From positions 1 through 51,075 of the forward strand of contig JAJUJL010000027.1 of the NCBI GenBank assembly GCA_029265355.1: DNA of 51,075 bases, written 5' to 3'. The translations under genes and the position numbers were made by a program. Source of the DNA: Chloroflexota bacterium (GTDB taxonomy: Bacteria; Chloroflexota; Anaerolineae; Anaerolineales; UBA4823). Positions within the stretch are counted from its first letter, which is position 1, and each line of letters begins with the position of its first letter. Below, one piece after another: positions 33,538 through 42,735 of the stretch. Under the pieces are notes generated by a model, which was given only the letters and a program-made list of their open reading frames with translations, had not been told where the DNA came from and made no database searches.

Positions 33538-33771
33538 TTTGCTGCGCTTGATAAAGTAGACGAACTTATCGCCTTCCTTGAGCGAGGCGAGCATCTCGTT
33601 GCCGGTCTGGCGCGACCAGGCTTCCATATCGGCCTGGGAGCCAGGGTCGGTGGCAATCATCTTGAGGATTTGTCCAATCTCGATGGTCTTGATGGCTTTG
33701 GAGGTTTTGATGACGGGCATGGGGCAGGAGAGGCCGGAACAATCCAATACCTGATCAGCTTGGTAGGTCAT
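33535..33771 (-). CDS. tusA: TusA-family sulfur carrier protein
   Basis: A 78-residue TusA/SirA-type protein. The signature CSGLSCPMP (Cys11, Cys16) holds the sulfur-carrying Cys16 in CPxP. The family relays persulfide sulfur, for tRNA thiolation, molybdenum cofactor sulfuration or, next to dsrE genes, in sulfur oxidation. The ATG at 33771 is preceded by AAAGGAT. An open frame upstream of it is not credible. The stop codon TAG is made by the end of the MITE-like element, so the insertion has set, or exactly matches, the protein end: KRSK-stop. It is the first gene of the minus-strand sulfur array. Confidence 0.92.
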   Translation of the reverse strand: MTYQADQVLDCSGLSCPMPVIKTSKAIKTIEIGQILKMIATDPGSQADMEAWSRQTGNEMLASLKEGDKFVYFIKRSK

Positions 33772-33909
33772 ACGAACATCCTTTCTGTGCCAATGAGGAA
33801 TCTGGCGGGGTCGCTTCTCACCACCCAGCATCATAGTCCAACCGTGTTCGACCGTCGTCACCCCCAGGGGGGATACGCGGGGTGATTTTTGCGCTGGCGG
33901 TTCAAAAGA

Positions 33910-33937
33910 TTGCCATGAGAGTTTTTGGGTGTATAAT
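33910..33937 (+). promoter_or_regulatory. Promoter of the second SulP gene
   Basis: TTGCCA (33910-33915), a 16-bp spacer and the consensus TATAAT (33932-33937). Start predicted near 33944, which rules out the GTG at 33929 as translation start. Confidence 0.7.
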
Positions 33938-33973
33938 TCGCCGCTACACTTTTCAAGCGAAGGAAATTGCATC

Positions 33974-35710
33974 GTGTCGAACTTATTCATCGAATGGCTC
34001 GAGCTTTTGCGCGCCGAATTCAAGGGCTACACGGTGGCCACTTTTCAGAAGGACCTGCTCGCGGGCTTAACCGTCGCCGCGGTTGCCCTGCCGCTGGCGC
34101 TGGCTTTCGGCGTGGCGTCTGGGGCGGAGGCCGCCGCCGGGCTGGTGACCGCCATACTGGCTGGGGTGGTGATCGGCGCGCTCTCCGGCGCCCCTTACCA
34201 GATCTCGGGGCCGACCGGCGCAATGTCGGCGGTGCTGATCGTGCTGGCCTCGCGCCACGGTCTGCAAGGAGTGTTCCTGGCGGGCTTGCTCTCCGGGCTG
34301 ATGATCCTGGGGCTGGGCATCTTCCGCCTGGGGCGGGTGGTGTCGCTGATACCGGCGCCGGTGATCTCCGGCTTTACCAGCGGCATCGCCGTGATCATCG
34401 CCATTGGGCAGATCGACAACTTGTTGGGGATCAAGACGCCGGCTGCCGAAAATGTGCTGGAGAAGCTCTCCAGCTATGCGCAAGCGGGGCTGAGCCCCAA
34501 TCCGCAGGCGTTGCTTCTGGCGCTCATCGTCATGCTGACGATGGCGCTGTGGCCGCGCCTGCCCTTCGGGCGACAGGTGCCCGGCTCGCTGGTCGGCATC
34601 GTGCTGGCCACGCTGCTCTCCACCCTGGCAGGCTGGGATGTGCCGGTCATCGGCTCCATCCCGCGCAGCATCCTGCTGGATGACCGCCTGCGCCTGGATG
34701 CACTCCCTTGGAACGAGCTGGGCAACCTGGTGGTGCCCGCCATGTCCCTCGCGGCCCTGGGCGCGATCGAGAGCCTGCTGTGCGGCGCGGTGGCTGGCAA
34801 CATGACTGGCATTCGCATGCACAACAGCGTGGAGCTGGCGGCGCAGGGCATCGGCAACATGCTCATTCCCTTCTTTGGCGGCGTGCCAGCCACGGCTGCC
34901 ATCGCCCGCACCAGCGTTAACATCAAGAGCGGCGGGGTGACGCGCCTGGTTTCGATCCTGCATGGGCTGGTGCTGCTCGCCTCAGCCCTGGCGCTTGGCC
35001 CGGTGATCGGGCGCATCCCCCTGGCTGCGCTGGCAGGTGTGCTGCTGGTCACCGCCTGGCGCATGAACGAGTGGCACGCCATACGCTTCTACTTCCAGCG
35101 GCGCTTGAAGCATGCCATTGCAGCTTTCGTCATCACCCTGCTGGCAACCGTGCTGCTCGACCTGACGCAAGCGATTGTGATCGGTTTTGGAATCAGCACC
35201 TTGATCTTCATGGCGCAGATGAGCGACCTGCACATCGGGCGGCAAACCGCCGATGTGGAGCGCATGGCAGCCGCCGGTCACAACTTCGTGCACCCACAGC
35301 GCACGATCGTTGTCTACTACATCAGCGGGCCGCTGTTCTTCGCCGCAGCGCGCAAGCTGATCGAAGAGATCGAGAAGCATGATCCCCCTTCCAGCACGCT
35401 GATCCTATCCATGCGCGGTGTGCCGCTGGTGGACGCCACCGGCGTGGAGGTACTGCGCGAGCTCTTGAAGCGCCAGCGGGAAGGCGGCGGGGAGCTGCTG
35501 CTGGCCGCGGTGCAGCCCCGCGTGGACGGTTTGCTGGAGCGCATGGGCTTCATGGACGAGATCGGCTGCGAGCACGTGTTCTGGTCCAGCGACCGGGCGA
35601 TCCTCTCGCGAGGCGCGCAGCCGCCGGATATCTCCCGCCAGACGGAAGAGCCCGGCGCCGGGTTGGAAGCGACGCTGGAGCTCTCCCCCGACGAGCAGCG
35701 CGGCGACTGA
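33974..35710 (+). CDS. SulP family anion transporter with STAS domain
   Basis: A 578-residue SulP protein, a sulfate, bicarbonate or related anion transporter or exchanger. Membrane part at residues about 25-420: FQKDLLAGLTVAAVALPLALAF, then SGPTGAMSAV, and the signature GNMTGIRMHNSVELAAQGIGN. A STAS domain covers about 440-550 (VYYISGPLFFAAARKLIEEI; VPLVDATGVEVLRELL). The last 25 residues are charged. I choose the GTG at 33974 because AAGGA lies about 10 bp upstream and because the promoter overlaps any earlier start. It diverges from tusA with about 200 bp between. It lacks the rhodanese tail of the SulP at 24461-26611, so the two copies are not recent duplicates. Confidence 0.9.
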   Translation: MSNLFIEWLELLRAEFKGYTVATFQKDLLAGLTVAAVALPLALAFGVASGAEAAAGLVTAILAGVVIGALSGAPYQISGPTGAMSAVLIVLASRHGLQGVFLAGLLSGLMILGLGIFRLGRVVSLIPAPVISGFTSGIAVIIAIGQIDNLLGIKTPAAENVLEKLSSYAQAGLSPNPQALLLALIVMLTMALWPRLPFGRQVPGSLVGIVLATLLSTLAGWDVPVIGSIPRSILLDDRLRLDALPWNELGNLVVPAMSLAALGAIESLLCGAVAGNMTGIRMHNSVELAAQGIGNMLIPFFGGVPATAAIARTSVNIKSGGVTRLVSILHGLVLLASALALGPVIGRIPLAALAGVLLVTAWRMNEWHAIRFYFQRRLKHAIAAFVITLLATVLLDLTQAIVIGFGISTLIFMAQMSDLHIGRQTADVERMAAAGHNFVHPQRTIVVYYISGPLFFAAARKLIEEIEKHDPPSSTLILSMRGVPLVDATGVEVLRELLKRQREGGGELLLAAVQPRVDGLLERMGFMDEIGCEHVFWSSDRAILSRGAQPPDISRQTEEPGAGLEATLELSPDEQRGD

Positions 35711-35725
35711 GGACCTCCCTCAAAA

Positions 35726-37435
35726 TCATTGGGGGGCGGGGTTGTTGATCAGCCGGTAGATGGTCACCGTGGCCTGGTAGTTCATCGTCGGGCGATAGCC
35801 CACCAGCCATTGCTCGCGGTCGATGGCAAACACAGCGATCTCCTGCAGGTGGAAGAGCGGCGGGGAAGCCACCCCAATGACACCGCTCAGCTCCAGCCAG
35901 CCGTCGCCGGAAGCGGCCAGGCGGTCGGGCAACACCAGGCAGGTGACCCGGCGACTGGCCAGGTATTGCTCGAGGCGGCCGCTGGTGTAAACGCTGACCA
36001 GCTCTGGATCCACCAGCCCGCCCAGGTCGAGCAGCGGCGCGCCAGCATAGAAGCGCAGCGCGCCGATATCCACCGCGGCGCAAAAATCACCCACGGCGAG
36101 ATTTTCAGCCAGGTAACGGGCGGCGCGGATGCGCACCTGCTGCATGTGGGCCAGGTTGGCGTCGTAGACGCTGTTCCAATAGACCGTGTTGCACAGGGCG
36201 GTGACCAGCAGCCAGCCGGCGCACAGCCAGCGGAAGCGCTTGCTTTCCACAAAGCGAAAGATGGTAAGAGCCAGCCCGCACCACAGCAGGATATGATTGA
36301 GCGCGCCATAACGGCTGGCGGTGCCCGGGGTGGGCAATACCAGCATGTAGATGAGATTGTGCAGCACAGCCCACAGCGCCAGCGCCAGCAAGGGCCGAAA
36401 GGCCGCCTCATCCAGCCAGCGCCTCCAGGCGGGTTGGCGAGCGAGCCGCCGCCCCGCCATCCACAGCAGCGGCGTCAACACCACCGCCCAACCCAGCAGC
36501 GCCCAGAGGGAGAGCCAATACGGTATGCGGGCATCGGAAAGTTCGATCTGCAGGCGCGGCGGGGGCAGCGCGGCGCCGCCCAGCACGAATTCCAGCAGAT
36601 AGATGATCCACAAAGGGAGGTAGAGCAACTGCGGGTAGCGCCCCACCTCTGCCAATCCTTCCACCCGCTGCATGGCAAAGCTCAGCGCCAGCGTGGTGGT
36701 GAGCTGCTTGCCCAGCCCGCTGGTGGGCAACCAGTGACCGGTGCGGGCATACAGGTAGATGAACCACGGCGCGCAGACCAGCGCAGCCCGCGCCGCGGCG
36801 CGCAGCAAACCGACGGGCACGCGCCGGGCGCGCCATACTTCCAGCAGCCCAATCACCACCGCCAACGCCAGCCCCTCCGGTCGAACCAGCGCCAGCAAGC
36901 CCAAGGCAACGCCCAACCAGACCCAACGAGCCTGGCGGTAGAGCAGCAGCGCTGTGAGCCCGACCGCCAGGAAGAGCACCGTCTCCATGCCACTCAGCGC
37001 AAACCACAGCAGGCTGCCGGAGAGCGCCGTGAGCAGGCTGCACGCCAGTGACAGGCCCCAGCCCGCCTTGGGCCGCAGCAGGTGGAAAAGCAACATGCCC
37101 GTGGCAACCAGCGCGGCGATGCCCAGCGCTTTGGCGGTCAGGTGCAGGGAGAGCCCCAGCCGGTAGCCTGCCGCTAACAGCAGCACCCACAGGAGGCTGG
37201 TGCTGCCCACCCCACTCTCGCCCGGCGCATTGAACATCAGGTGACCGTGCTCGACCAGGTTCCTGGCGTAGACGAAGTGGATGTAGGTATCATCCATGGG
37301 AAATTCCAACGGGGTGGGCCGCAGGTACCAGAGCGAGGCAGCCAGCACACCCGCGGTGATCAACATTGCCGGAAGCCAGCGCGGCGCAGGTTGGCCAGGC
37401 TGGCGGAGCGGGAGCTTGTTTGCAAGAGACGCCAT
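35726..37435 (-). CDS. GT-C type membrane glycosyltransferase
   Basis: A 569-residue membrane protein with about eleven membrane segments. Near residue 47 it has MDDTYIHFVYARNLVEHG followed by GSTSLLWVLLL; the acidic pair in the first outer loop and the downstream 'S-LW' word are typical of GT-C glycosyltransferases that use polyprenyl-phosphate sugars (ArnT, PMT and arabinosyltransferase relatives). The last ~130 residues form a soluble outer domain. The acceptor is unknown; a role in cell envelope or glycoprotein decoration is inferred. It is convergent with the second SulP (15 bp apart). The ATG at 37435 has no clear ribosome binding site. Confidence 0.75.
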   Translation of the reverse strand: MASLANKLPLRQPGQPAPRWLPAMLITAGVLAASLWYLRPTPLEFPMDDTYIHFVYARNLVEHGHLMFNAPGESGVGSTSLLWVLLLAAGYRLGLSLHLTAKALGIAALVATGMLLFHLLRPKAGWGLSLACSLLTALSGSLLWFALSGMETVLFLAVGLTALLLYRQARWVWLGVALGLLALVRPEGLALAVVIGLLEVWRARRVPVGLLRAAARAALVCAPWFIYLYARTGHWLPTSGLGKQLTTTLALSFAMQRVEGLAEVGRYPQLLYLPLWIIYLLEFVLGGAALPPPRLQIELSDARIPYWLSLWALLGWAVVLTPLLWMAGRRLARQPAWRRWLDEAAFRPLLALALWAVLHNLIYMLVLPTPGTASRYGALNHILLWCGLALTIFRFVESKRFRWLCAGWLLVTALCNTVYWNSVYDANLAHMQQVRIRAARYLAENLAVGDFCAAVDIGALRFYAGAPLLDLGGLVDPELVSVYTSGRLEQYLASRRVTCLVLPDRLAASGDGWLELSGVIGVASPPLFHLQEIAVFAIDREQWLVGYRPTMNYQATVTIYRLINNPAPQ

Positions 37436-37546
37436 GCCGTTCGATCCGCTCGCGGCTCAGGAGGGTGACTTCCGCGCCAACCAGGCGGCGACGGCGCGAG
37501 TCTCGATGCGCGGCCTGGCTGCTGGGCGAGTGCGGTGAGGTCGAGT

Positions 37547-40500
37547 TTACCTCAAAATGATGGGCAGGCGGAGCTTGTGTTGCAGCGGCGGCTGGCGATA
37601 CAGGCTGACCATGTTCTCCGCCGGGCGCCCAATGATGTATTGGCCGAGCAGGCTGTCGTGGTGAAAGGTCATGCTGGGGCCGCCGCCAGCCACCGCGCCC
37701 AACAGGCTGTTTTGGGCGGTGATCTCGCCGGTGGTGGCGCTCTCCAGGCCATCCATCCAGGTGACCGCCCCGGCATCCAAAATGTCACCGTTATCCCAAT
37801 GCGGTGAGAGCACCACGTAATCGCCCCGCTCCGAGCCGCCGACGCTGTTGTGCGCGCCGAGGTTGTCGTTGGCGCTGCTGCCCACCAGGCTGTTGGCGCT
37901 CGAAACCACGCCGGAAACGCCGCCCAGGCTGCTGCCCCAGGTGACGGCGCCAGCCTCCACCGCTGCGCCGTTGTCCCACAGCGGGCTCAGCACCAGGTAA
38001 CTGCCCAACCCCAGGCTCACAATCTCCTGCCCGACCGCATCGCCGTCGCTGCCGCCCACCAGGCTGTTGGCGGCGCTGATGGCGCCCACCCGCCCGGTTT
38101 GCCCATTCACCCAGGTGACCGCGCCGGCATCCGGAATGCTGCCGTTGTCCCAATCCGGGCTCAGGACGAGAAAACTGCCGTCGATCACGTTGTTCAGGCG
38201 CTCGATGGGGTAGAAACCGACCAGGTCATTGCTGTGAGTGCCCACCAGGCTATTGAGCGGGGAGACAAAGCCGGTAATGCCTGTGGCGCCGTTCGCCCAG
38301 GTCACGGCGCCGGCGTCCACCGCCAGCGCCTGATTCGACTGTGCGCTGGCGGCGCCAGCGAAACTGGCGGCGCCAGCGAAACTGGCGGCGGTGTTATCCC
38401 ATTCTGGACTGCGCACCACGTAATTGCCGTTGTACAGCTCGCTGATCCCCGCCGAGCCGATGCGATCGCCGGCGCTGGCGCCCACCAGGCTGTTGGTGGG
38501 AGAGACCAGGCCGCGCACGCCCGCCGCGCCGTCGCCCCAGGTGACAGCGCCAACGTCGACCAGCGCGCCGTTGTCCCAATCCGGGCTGATCACCAGGTAA
38601 TTGCCGTTTTCCAGCGCCCACAGCTCAGTCCCCACCCGATCCCCGGCGGAGACCCCCACCAGGCTGTTGGCGCCGGAGATCTCCCCGGCAATGCCAGCGG
38701 CGCTGCTGCCCCAAACGACCGCCCCGGCATCCACAATGGCGCCATTGTCCCAGTCGGGGGCGCGGATCACGAAATTGCCCTGCGCCAATTCCATCACCGG
38801 AGCATACCCACCCAGGTCGCCCGAGGCGCTGCCGACCAGGCTGTTAGCCGATGAAAGCACACCCGAAAGTCCCGCCGCCCCACTCGACCAGGTGATCGCC
38901 CCGGCGTCGCTGGCCATGGGGCTGTCCCATTCCGGGCTGTGCACCAGGTAGCTGCCGTTGGAGAGCAAGAATAGCCCACCCGATCCAAGCCGGTCGCCGT
39001 TTTTACCGCCTACCAGGCTGTTGGCGATGGAAATTTCGCCCGAGGCGCTGCTCGCAGTGCTCAGCCAGGTGATCGCGCCGACGTCCACCAGCCCGCCATT
39101 GTCCCAGTTTGGAGTGAGCACCACCCATCCGGCTGAGCCGACTTCTGCCGCGTCGCCCAGGCCAACATTGTCTCCCGCCGAGCTGCCCACCAGGCTGTTG
39201 GCAGCCGAGACTTCGCCGACCAGGCCGGTCGCCCCGTTCACATAGGTGATCGCGCCGGCGTCCACCAGCGCGCCACGGTCCCAGGACGGGCTCTTGACGG
39301 CGTAATGGTCGCTTGGGAACACGCTGATACGCCCCGATCCGACCCGGTCATTTGCGGCGCTGCCCACCAGGCTGTTGGCGTCGCTGACCGGGCCGCTGAG
39401 TCCCTGGCTGCCATCCACCCAGGTGACCGCCCCGGCATCGGCGATCGCGCCGCGATCCCAAAGGTAACTGGCGACCACTGCATTGCCGTTCGGCAACGGG
39501 TAAATGGTGTTGGGGAAGCCAACCATGTCATTGGGCGAGCTACCGACCAGGCTGTTGGCAGGCGAGATCACCCCGGAGACGCCGCCCGCGGCGCTGCCCC
39601 AGGTCACAGCGCCAGCATCCACAGCCAGCGCATAACCCGACTGTGGGCTGGCGGCGCCAGCGTCCACGGCGCTGGCATTGTCCCACAGCGGGCTGCTGAC
39701 CAGGTAGTTGCCGTTGGACAGGATCGTCACCCGGCCCTGGTCGCCGACCCGGTCGTTGGTCGAGCCGCCCACCAGGCTGTTGGCGGGGCTGACCACCCCA
39801 GAGACGCCGCCCGCGGCGCTGCCCCAGGTCACAGCGCCAGCATCCACTGCCAGCGCATAACCCGACTGTGGGCTGGCGGCGTTGGCGTCCACGGCTGCGC
39901 CGTTATCCCAGAATGGGCTGAGCACCAGGTAACTGCCATTGGGCAGTTGCAACGGGTCCAGCACACCAACCTGGTCGTAAGCGGTGGCGCCCACCAGGCT
40001 GTTGGCGGCGCTGATCAGGCCAGAGACGCCGCCCGCGGCGCTGCCCCAGGTGGCGGCGCCGGCATCTACCTGGTCGCCATTGTCCCATTCCGGGCTGAGC
40101 ACCAGGTAGTCGCCATTTTTCAGCACCACCAGGCTGCCCTCGGCGCCGATCCGGTCGCCGTTCGAGCCGCCCACCAGGCTGTTGGCGGCGCTGATCTCGC
40201 CGGTGACGCCGCTCGCGCCATTGCCCCAGGTGACAGCGCCGGCGTCAATGGCCGCGCCGTTATCCCAATCCGGGGACAGCGCCAGGTAGTTGCCATTGGG
40301 CAGCCCCACCACCGCCTGGGCGGCAGAGCCGAGGTGGTCATCGTTGGCGCTGCCCACCAGGCTGTTGGCAGGCGAGACGACGCCAGCAACGCCACTGAGA
40401 GCGCTGCCCCAGGTGATGGCGCCCGCGTCCACGGCTGAGCCGTTGTCCCAAGAGGGACTAGAGAGCACAAAATTGCCATTGGCCAGCACGGTCACGCCGC

Positions 40501-40789
40501 CTGAGCCAACCTGGTCGCCGGCAGTGCTGCCGGTGAGCGCGCTGATCATGGCGCCCGTCTTGCCATCGTACAGGTAAACCGCCCCCACATCCGCTGCACC
40601 AGGAGCGTCGTAGCCAGGATCGCAGATCACCAGGTTGCCATTGGGCAGCACGGTAATCGCTGCGCCAAAGTCATCGCTGCCGGTTGGCCCAGGAATATCC
40701 TGGGTCAACGCTGCAGCAACCAGGGTCGCCAGGCAGGCCACGACCGACAGCACAGCGCTGGCCGCACACAGCCGCTTGCGGATACTCAT
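37547..40789 (-). CDS. Secreted protein of about 15 tandem 60-70-residue repeats
   Basis: A 1080-residue exported protein. The signal peptide spans about residues 1-27 (core SAVLSVVACLATLVAAAL). Nearly all the rest is repeats built on 'NSLVG.S.GDRVG', 'L.NGNYLV.SP.WDNGA', 'VDAGAVTWG.G..G'. The NSLVG word occurs fourteen times plus a variant NSLLG. These look like the DUF5650-type repeats known in cyanobacterial and Chloroflexota surface proteins, as I recall them. Three repeats carry an extra insert of the type AASPQSGYALA. Two neighbouring units (near 39590-39660 and 39815-39885) are almost identical in DNA, a sign of recent duplication. The end LRLPIILR resembles that of the 259-residue secreted protein. 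ATG at 40789 with GGGAGG upstream. Adhesion or surface-layer role is inferred. Confidence 0.85.
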   Translation of the reverse strand: MSIRKRLCAASAVLSVVACLATLVAAALTQDIPGPTGSDDFGAAITVLPNGNLVICDPGYDAPGAADVGAVYLYDGKTGAMISALTGSTAGDQVGSGGVTVLANGNFVLSSPSWDNGSAVDAGAITWGSALSGVAGVVSPANSLVGSANDDHLGSAAQAVVGLPNGNYLALSPDWDNGAAIDAGAVTWGNGASGVTGEISAANSLVGGSNGDRIGAEGSLVVLKNGDYLVLSPEWDNGDQVDAGAATWGSAAGGVSGLISAANSLVGATAYDQVGVLDPLQLPNGSYLVLSPFWDNGAAVDANAASPQSGYALAVDAGAVTWGSAAGGVSGVVSPANSLVGGSTNDRVGDQGRVTILSNGNYLVSSPLWDNASAVDAGAASPQSGYALAVDAGAVTWGSAAGGVSGVISPANSLVGSSPNDMVGFPNTIYPLPNGNAVVASYLWDRGAIADAGAVTWVDGSQGLSGPVSDANSLVGSAANDRVGSGRISVFPSDHYAVKSPSWDRGALVDAGAITYVNGATGLVGEVSAANSLVGSSAGDNVGLGDAAEVGSAGWVVLTPNWDNGGLVDVGAITWLSTASSASGEISIANSLVGGKNGDRLGSGGLFLLSNGSYLVHSPEWDSPMASDAGAITWSSGAAGLSGVLSSANSLVGSASGDLGGYAPVMELAQGNFVIRAPDWDNGAIVDAGAVVWGSSAAGIAGEISGANSLVGVSAGDRVGTELWALENGNYLVISPDWDNGALVDVGAVTWGDGAAGVRGLVSPTNSLVGASAGDRIGSAGISELYNGNYVVRSPEWDNTAASFAGAASFAGAASAQSNQALAVDAGAVTWANGATGITGFVSPLNSLVGTHSNDLVGFYPIERLNNVIDGSFLVLSPDWDNGSIPDAGAVTWVNGQTGRVGAISAANSLVGGSDGDAVGQEIVSLGLGSYLVLSPLWDNGAAVEAGAVTWGSSLGGVSGVVSSANSLVGSSANDNLGAHNSVGGSERGDYVVLSPHWDNGDILDAGAVTWMDGLESATTGEITAQNSLLGAVAGGGPSMTFHHDSLLGQYIIGRPAENMVSLYRQPPLQHKLRLPIILR

Positions 40790-40910
40790 CTTCACCCTCC
40801 CAAAGATAGAGCGCGCCCCCGCAGGCGCAGGCTTCCACAACTGGTTATCACTACTGTAGCAATGATCGTCAGAAAAAGCAAGTAGGGCGCGCGGTTAGCT
40901 TGCCCACTCA

Positions 40911-40929
40911 GACCGGCTGACAGCCGGTC
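40911..40929. repeat. Short palindrome of a common intergenic repeat type
   Basis: GACCGGCT, a 3-base loop and AGCCGGTC form a perfect 8-bp hairpin, with AGTAGG and CCTACT flanking it further out (40881 and 40927). Such blocks are common dispersed repeats in large GC-rich genomes. It lies between divergent genes, and a TATAAT at 40945-40950 just after it may be the -10 of the next gene. Confidence 0.5.
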
Positions 40930-40983
40930 CTACTTATCGCCGGGTATAATTCAGGTGGCGAGTGATTGCCTGCCTGTAAAAAA

Positions 40984-41643
40984 ATGATGAACACCTTGCC
41001 CGCTGAATTTGGCTATTCCTTCACGCCGCGCCTCGGCGCTGGACTGCACGCCCACACGCGCCTGGAAATTCACCTGCGCAGCGCCCCCACCCACCATCAC
41101 TTCGACCCGGAGGAGGTGCTTCTGGATGAGATCTTGACCGGCTCGCCGCCCCAGATCAGCCATCTGCGCGTTGCTCACCCCTGGCCGCGAGCTGAAGAAC
41201 ACCTTGCCTGCTGCGGGCCGCTGATCGCCGTGGATCGCCTTGGGAAAGAGGTGCAGGCCTTCACCTTCGGCGGCGCGCTGGGCATTCAGCCGGGCGAAAA
41301 TCAAACCATTGCCGTGCTGACCTCCCCCGCGCCGATTTTCGAGGTCAACCCCCTCAACCCGGTCACCGAGCTGTTCATCGACGAAATCGAAATTCTGCTC
41401 GCCATGCGGCGGGCTGCCAACCTGGAAACGCCAGGGCTGTATGAGCAGCGACTGGCGAGCAGCGAGAGCCTGGCTTTGTACCACGCCTGCCTTAGAGGCG
41501 TGCAGCAGCGCCTGCACAGCCTGGGCGAGCTGGACGCCCCGCTGCCCTCCACGCTGTGGAACCAGCTCGCCGCGGAAATCCAGCGCATCGAGCAAGAGCA
41601 TCCCAGTCTGAAGGCAGCACCCTGCCTGGAAGATCTGCTCTGA
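40984..41643 (+). CDS. Protein of unknown function, 219 residues
   Basis: I do not recognise this protein. It has no signal peptide or membrane helix. The N-terminal half is beta-rich and has a His cluster, PTHHHFDPEEVLLDEI (about residues 34-49), that could bind metal. The C-terminal half is helical (ELFIDEIEILLAMRRAAN; LHSLGELDAPL). Codon use is like its neighbours and the frame is clean, so it is very likely a real gene. Two in-frame ATG codons stand together (40984 and 40987) without a ribosome binding site. The dehydrogenase gene starts 63 bp after the stop, so the two may be co-transcribed and share a pathway. Confidence 0.7.
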   Translation: MMNTLPAEFGYSFTPRLGAGLHAHTRLEIHLRSAPTHHHFDPEEVLLDEILTGSPPQISHLRVAHPWPRAEEHLACCGPLIAVDRLGKEVQAFTFGGALGIQPGENQTIAVLTSPAPIFEVNPLNPVTELFIDEIEILLAMRRAANLETPGLYEQRLASSESLALYHACLRGVQQRLHSLGELDAPLPSTLWNQLAAEIQRIEQEHPSLKAAPCLEDLL

Positions 41644-41706
41644 AGTCAAGACCCGCCTCGAACCAACGCCCGGCCTCAATCCAAACCCCCGAGAGGAGCA
41701 CAGCGC

Positions 41707-42684
41707 ATGTCCAAGCCCAAAGTGTTCGTCACCCGCATCATCCGCGATCAGGGGCTCGACCTGGTCAAAGATTTCTGCGAAGTTGACCTGTGGCCAGACG
41801 AGCTTCCGCCGCCGCGCCCGGCGCTGCTGGAGCGGGCGCGCGGCGTGGACGGGCTGCTGACGCTGCTCACCGACCGCGTGGATGATGAGCTGCTCGACGC
41901 CGCCGGTGCGCAGCTCAAGGTGGTCAGCAACCACGCCGTGGGGGTGGACAACGTGGACATCGCCGCCTGCACGCGGCGCGGCATACCCGTAGGCAACACG
42001 CCCGGCATACTGACCGACGCCACCGCTGACTTCGCCTTCGCCCTGCTGCTGGCCGCCGCCCGGCGGGTGGTGGAAGCGGACGCATACGTGCGCCAGGGGC
42101 GCTGGAAAACCTGGGGGCCATCCATTTTGCTGGGTGCGGATGTGGCCGGGGCGACGCTGGGCATTATCGGCTACGGGCGCATCGGGCGCGCAGTGGCGCA
42201 GCGCGCCGCCGGCTTCAACATGCGCATCCTGGTCAATGACCCCAATCCGATTCCTGAAGCGGAGCAAAACCGGGTTCAGGCGGTGGATCTGGACGCCCTG
42301 CTGCGCCAGTCTGACTTCATCAGCCTGCACACCCCGCTCACGCCCGAGACGCGCGGCCTGATCGGCGCCGACGAGCTGGCGAAGATGAAACCCTCCGCCA
42401 TCTTGATCAACACCGCCCGCGGCCCAGTGGTGGACCAGCAGGCGCTGTACGAGGCCTTGAAAGCGCGGCGCATCGCCGCCGCCGCGCTGGATGTGACCGA
42501 TCCGGAGCCATTGCCCCTGGATAGCCCCTTGCTGGCGCTGGACAACCTGATGATCGCCCCGCACATTGCCAGCGCCAGTTACGCGTCAAGGGACAGGATG
42601 GCGTATCTGGCGGCGCAGAACCTGATCGCCGGCCTGAAGGGCGAGCGCCTGCCGCACTGCGTGAATCCGGAAGTGTATGGGTAA
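41707..42684 (+). CDS. D-isomer-specific 2-hydroxyacid dehydrogenase (glyoxylate/hydroxypyruvate reductase type)
   Basis: A 325-residue NAD(P)-dependent dehydrogenase of D-2-hydroxy acids. The Rossmann motif is [12 protein letters not shown] (residues about 153-164). The catalytic set is present: Arg in [10 protein letters not shown] (about 237), Glu in DPEPL (about 264) and His in APHIASAS (about 287). The segment [15 protein letters not shown] and the length fit the glyoxylate reductase/D-glycerate dehydrogenase subgroup. The substrate within that group cannot be settled by eye. The ATG is preceded by GAGAGGAG. It ends at the convergent terminator shared with the ferritin-like gene. Confidence 0.9.
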   Translation: MSKPKVFVTRIIRDQGLDLVKDFCEVDLWPDELPPPRPALLERARGVDGLLTLLTDRVDDELLDAAGAQLKVVSNHAVGVDNVDIAACTRRGIPVGNTPGILTDATADFAFALLLAAARRVVEADAYVRQGRWKTWGPSILLGADVAGATLGIIGYGRIGRAVAQRAAGFNMRILVNDPNPIPEAEQNRVQAVDLDALLRQSDFISLHTPLTPETRGLIGADELAKMKPSAILINTARGPVVDQQALYEALKARRIAAAALDVTDPEPLPLDSPLLALDNLMIAPHIASASYASRDRMAYLAAQNLIAGLKGERLPHCVNPEVYG

Positions 42685-42697
42685 CTGGCTAAAAAAA

Positions 42698-42728
42698 GAC
42701 CCCAAAGGGTTTCTCATCCTTTGGGGTC
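42698..42728 (-). terminator. Intrinsic terminator of the bacterioferritin-like gene
   Basis: GACCCCAAAGG (42698-42708) and CCTTTGGGGTC (42718-42728) form an 11-bp stem. On the minus strand it is followed by seven T, a standard terminator for the ferritin-like gene. On the plus strand the trailing bases are less T-rich, so it may act weakly for the dehydrogenase. Confidence 0.85.
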
Positions 42729-42735
42729 CGCCTGT

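Noticed and set aside
33974-35710. The two SulP genes as a recent duplication
   Set aside because: Sequence words in the membrane and STAS parts differ widely, and only one has a rhodanese domain.
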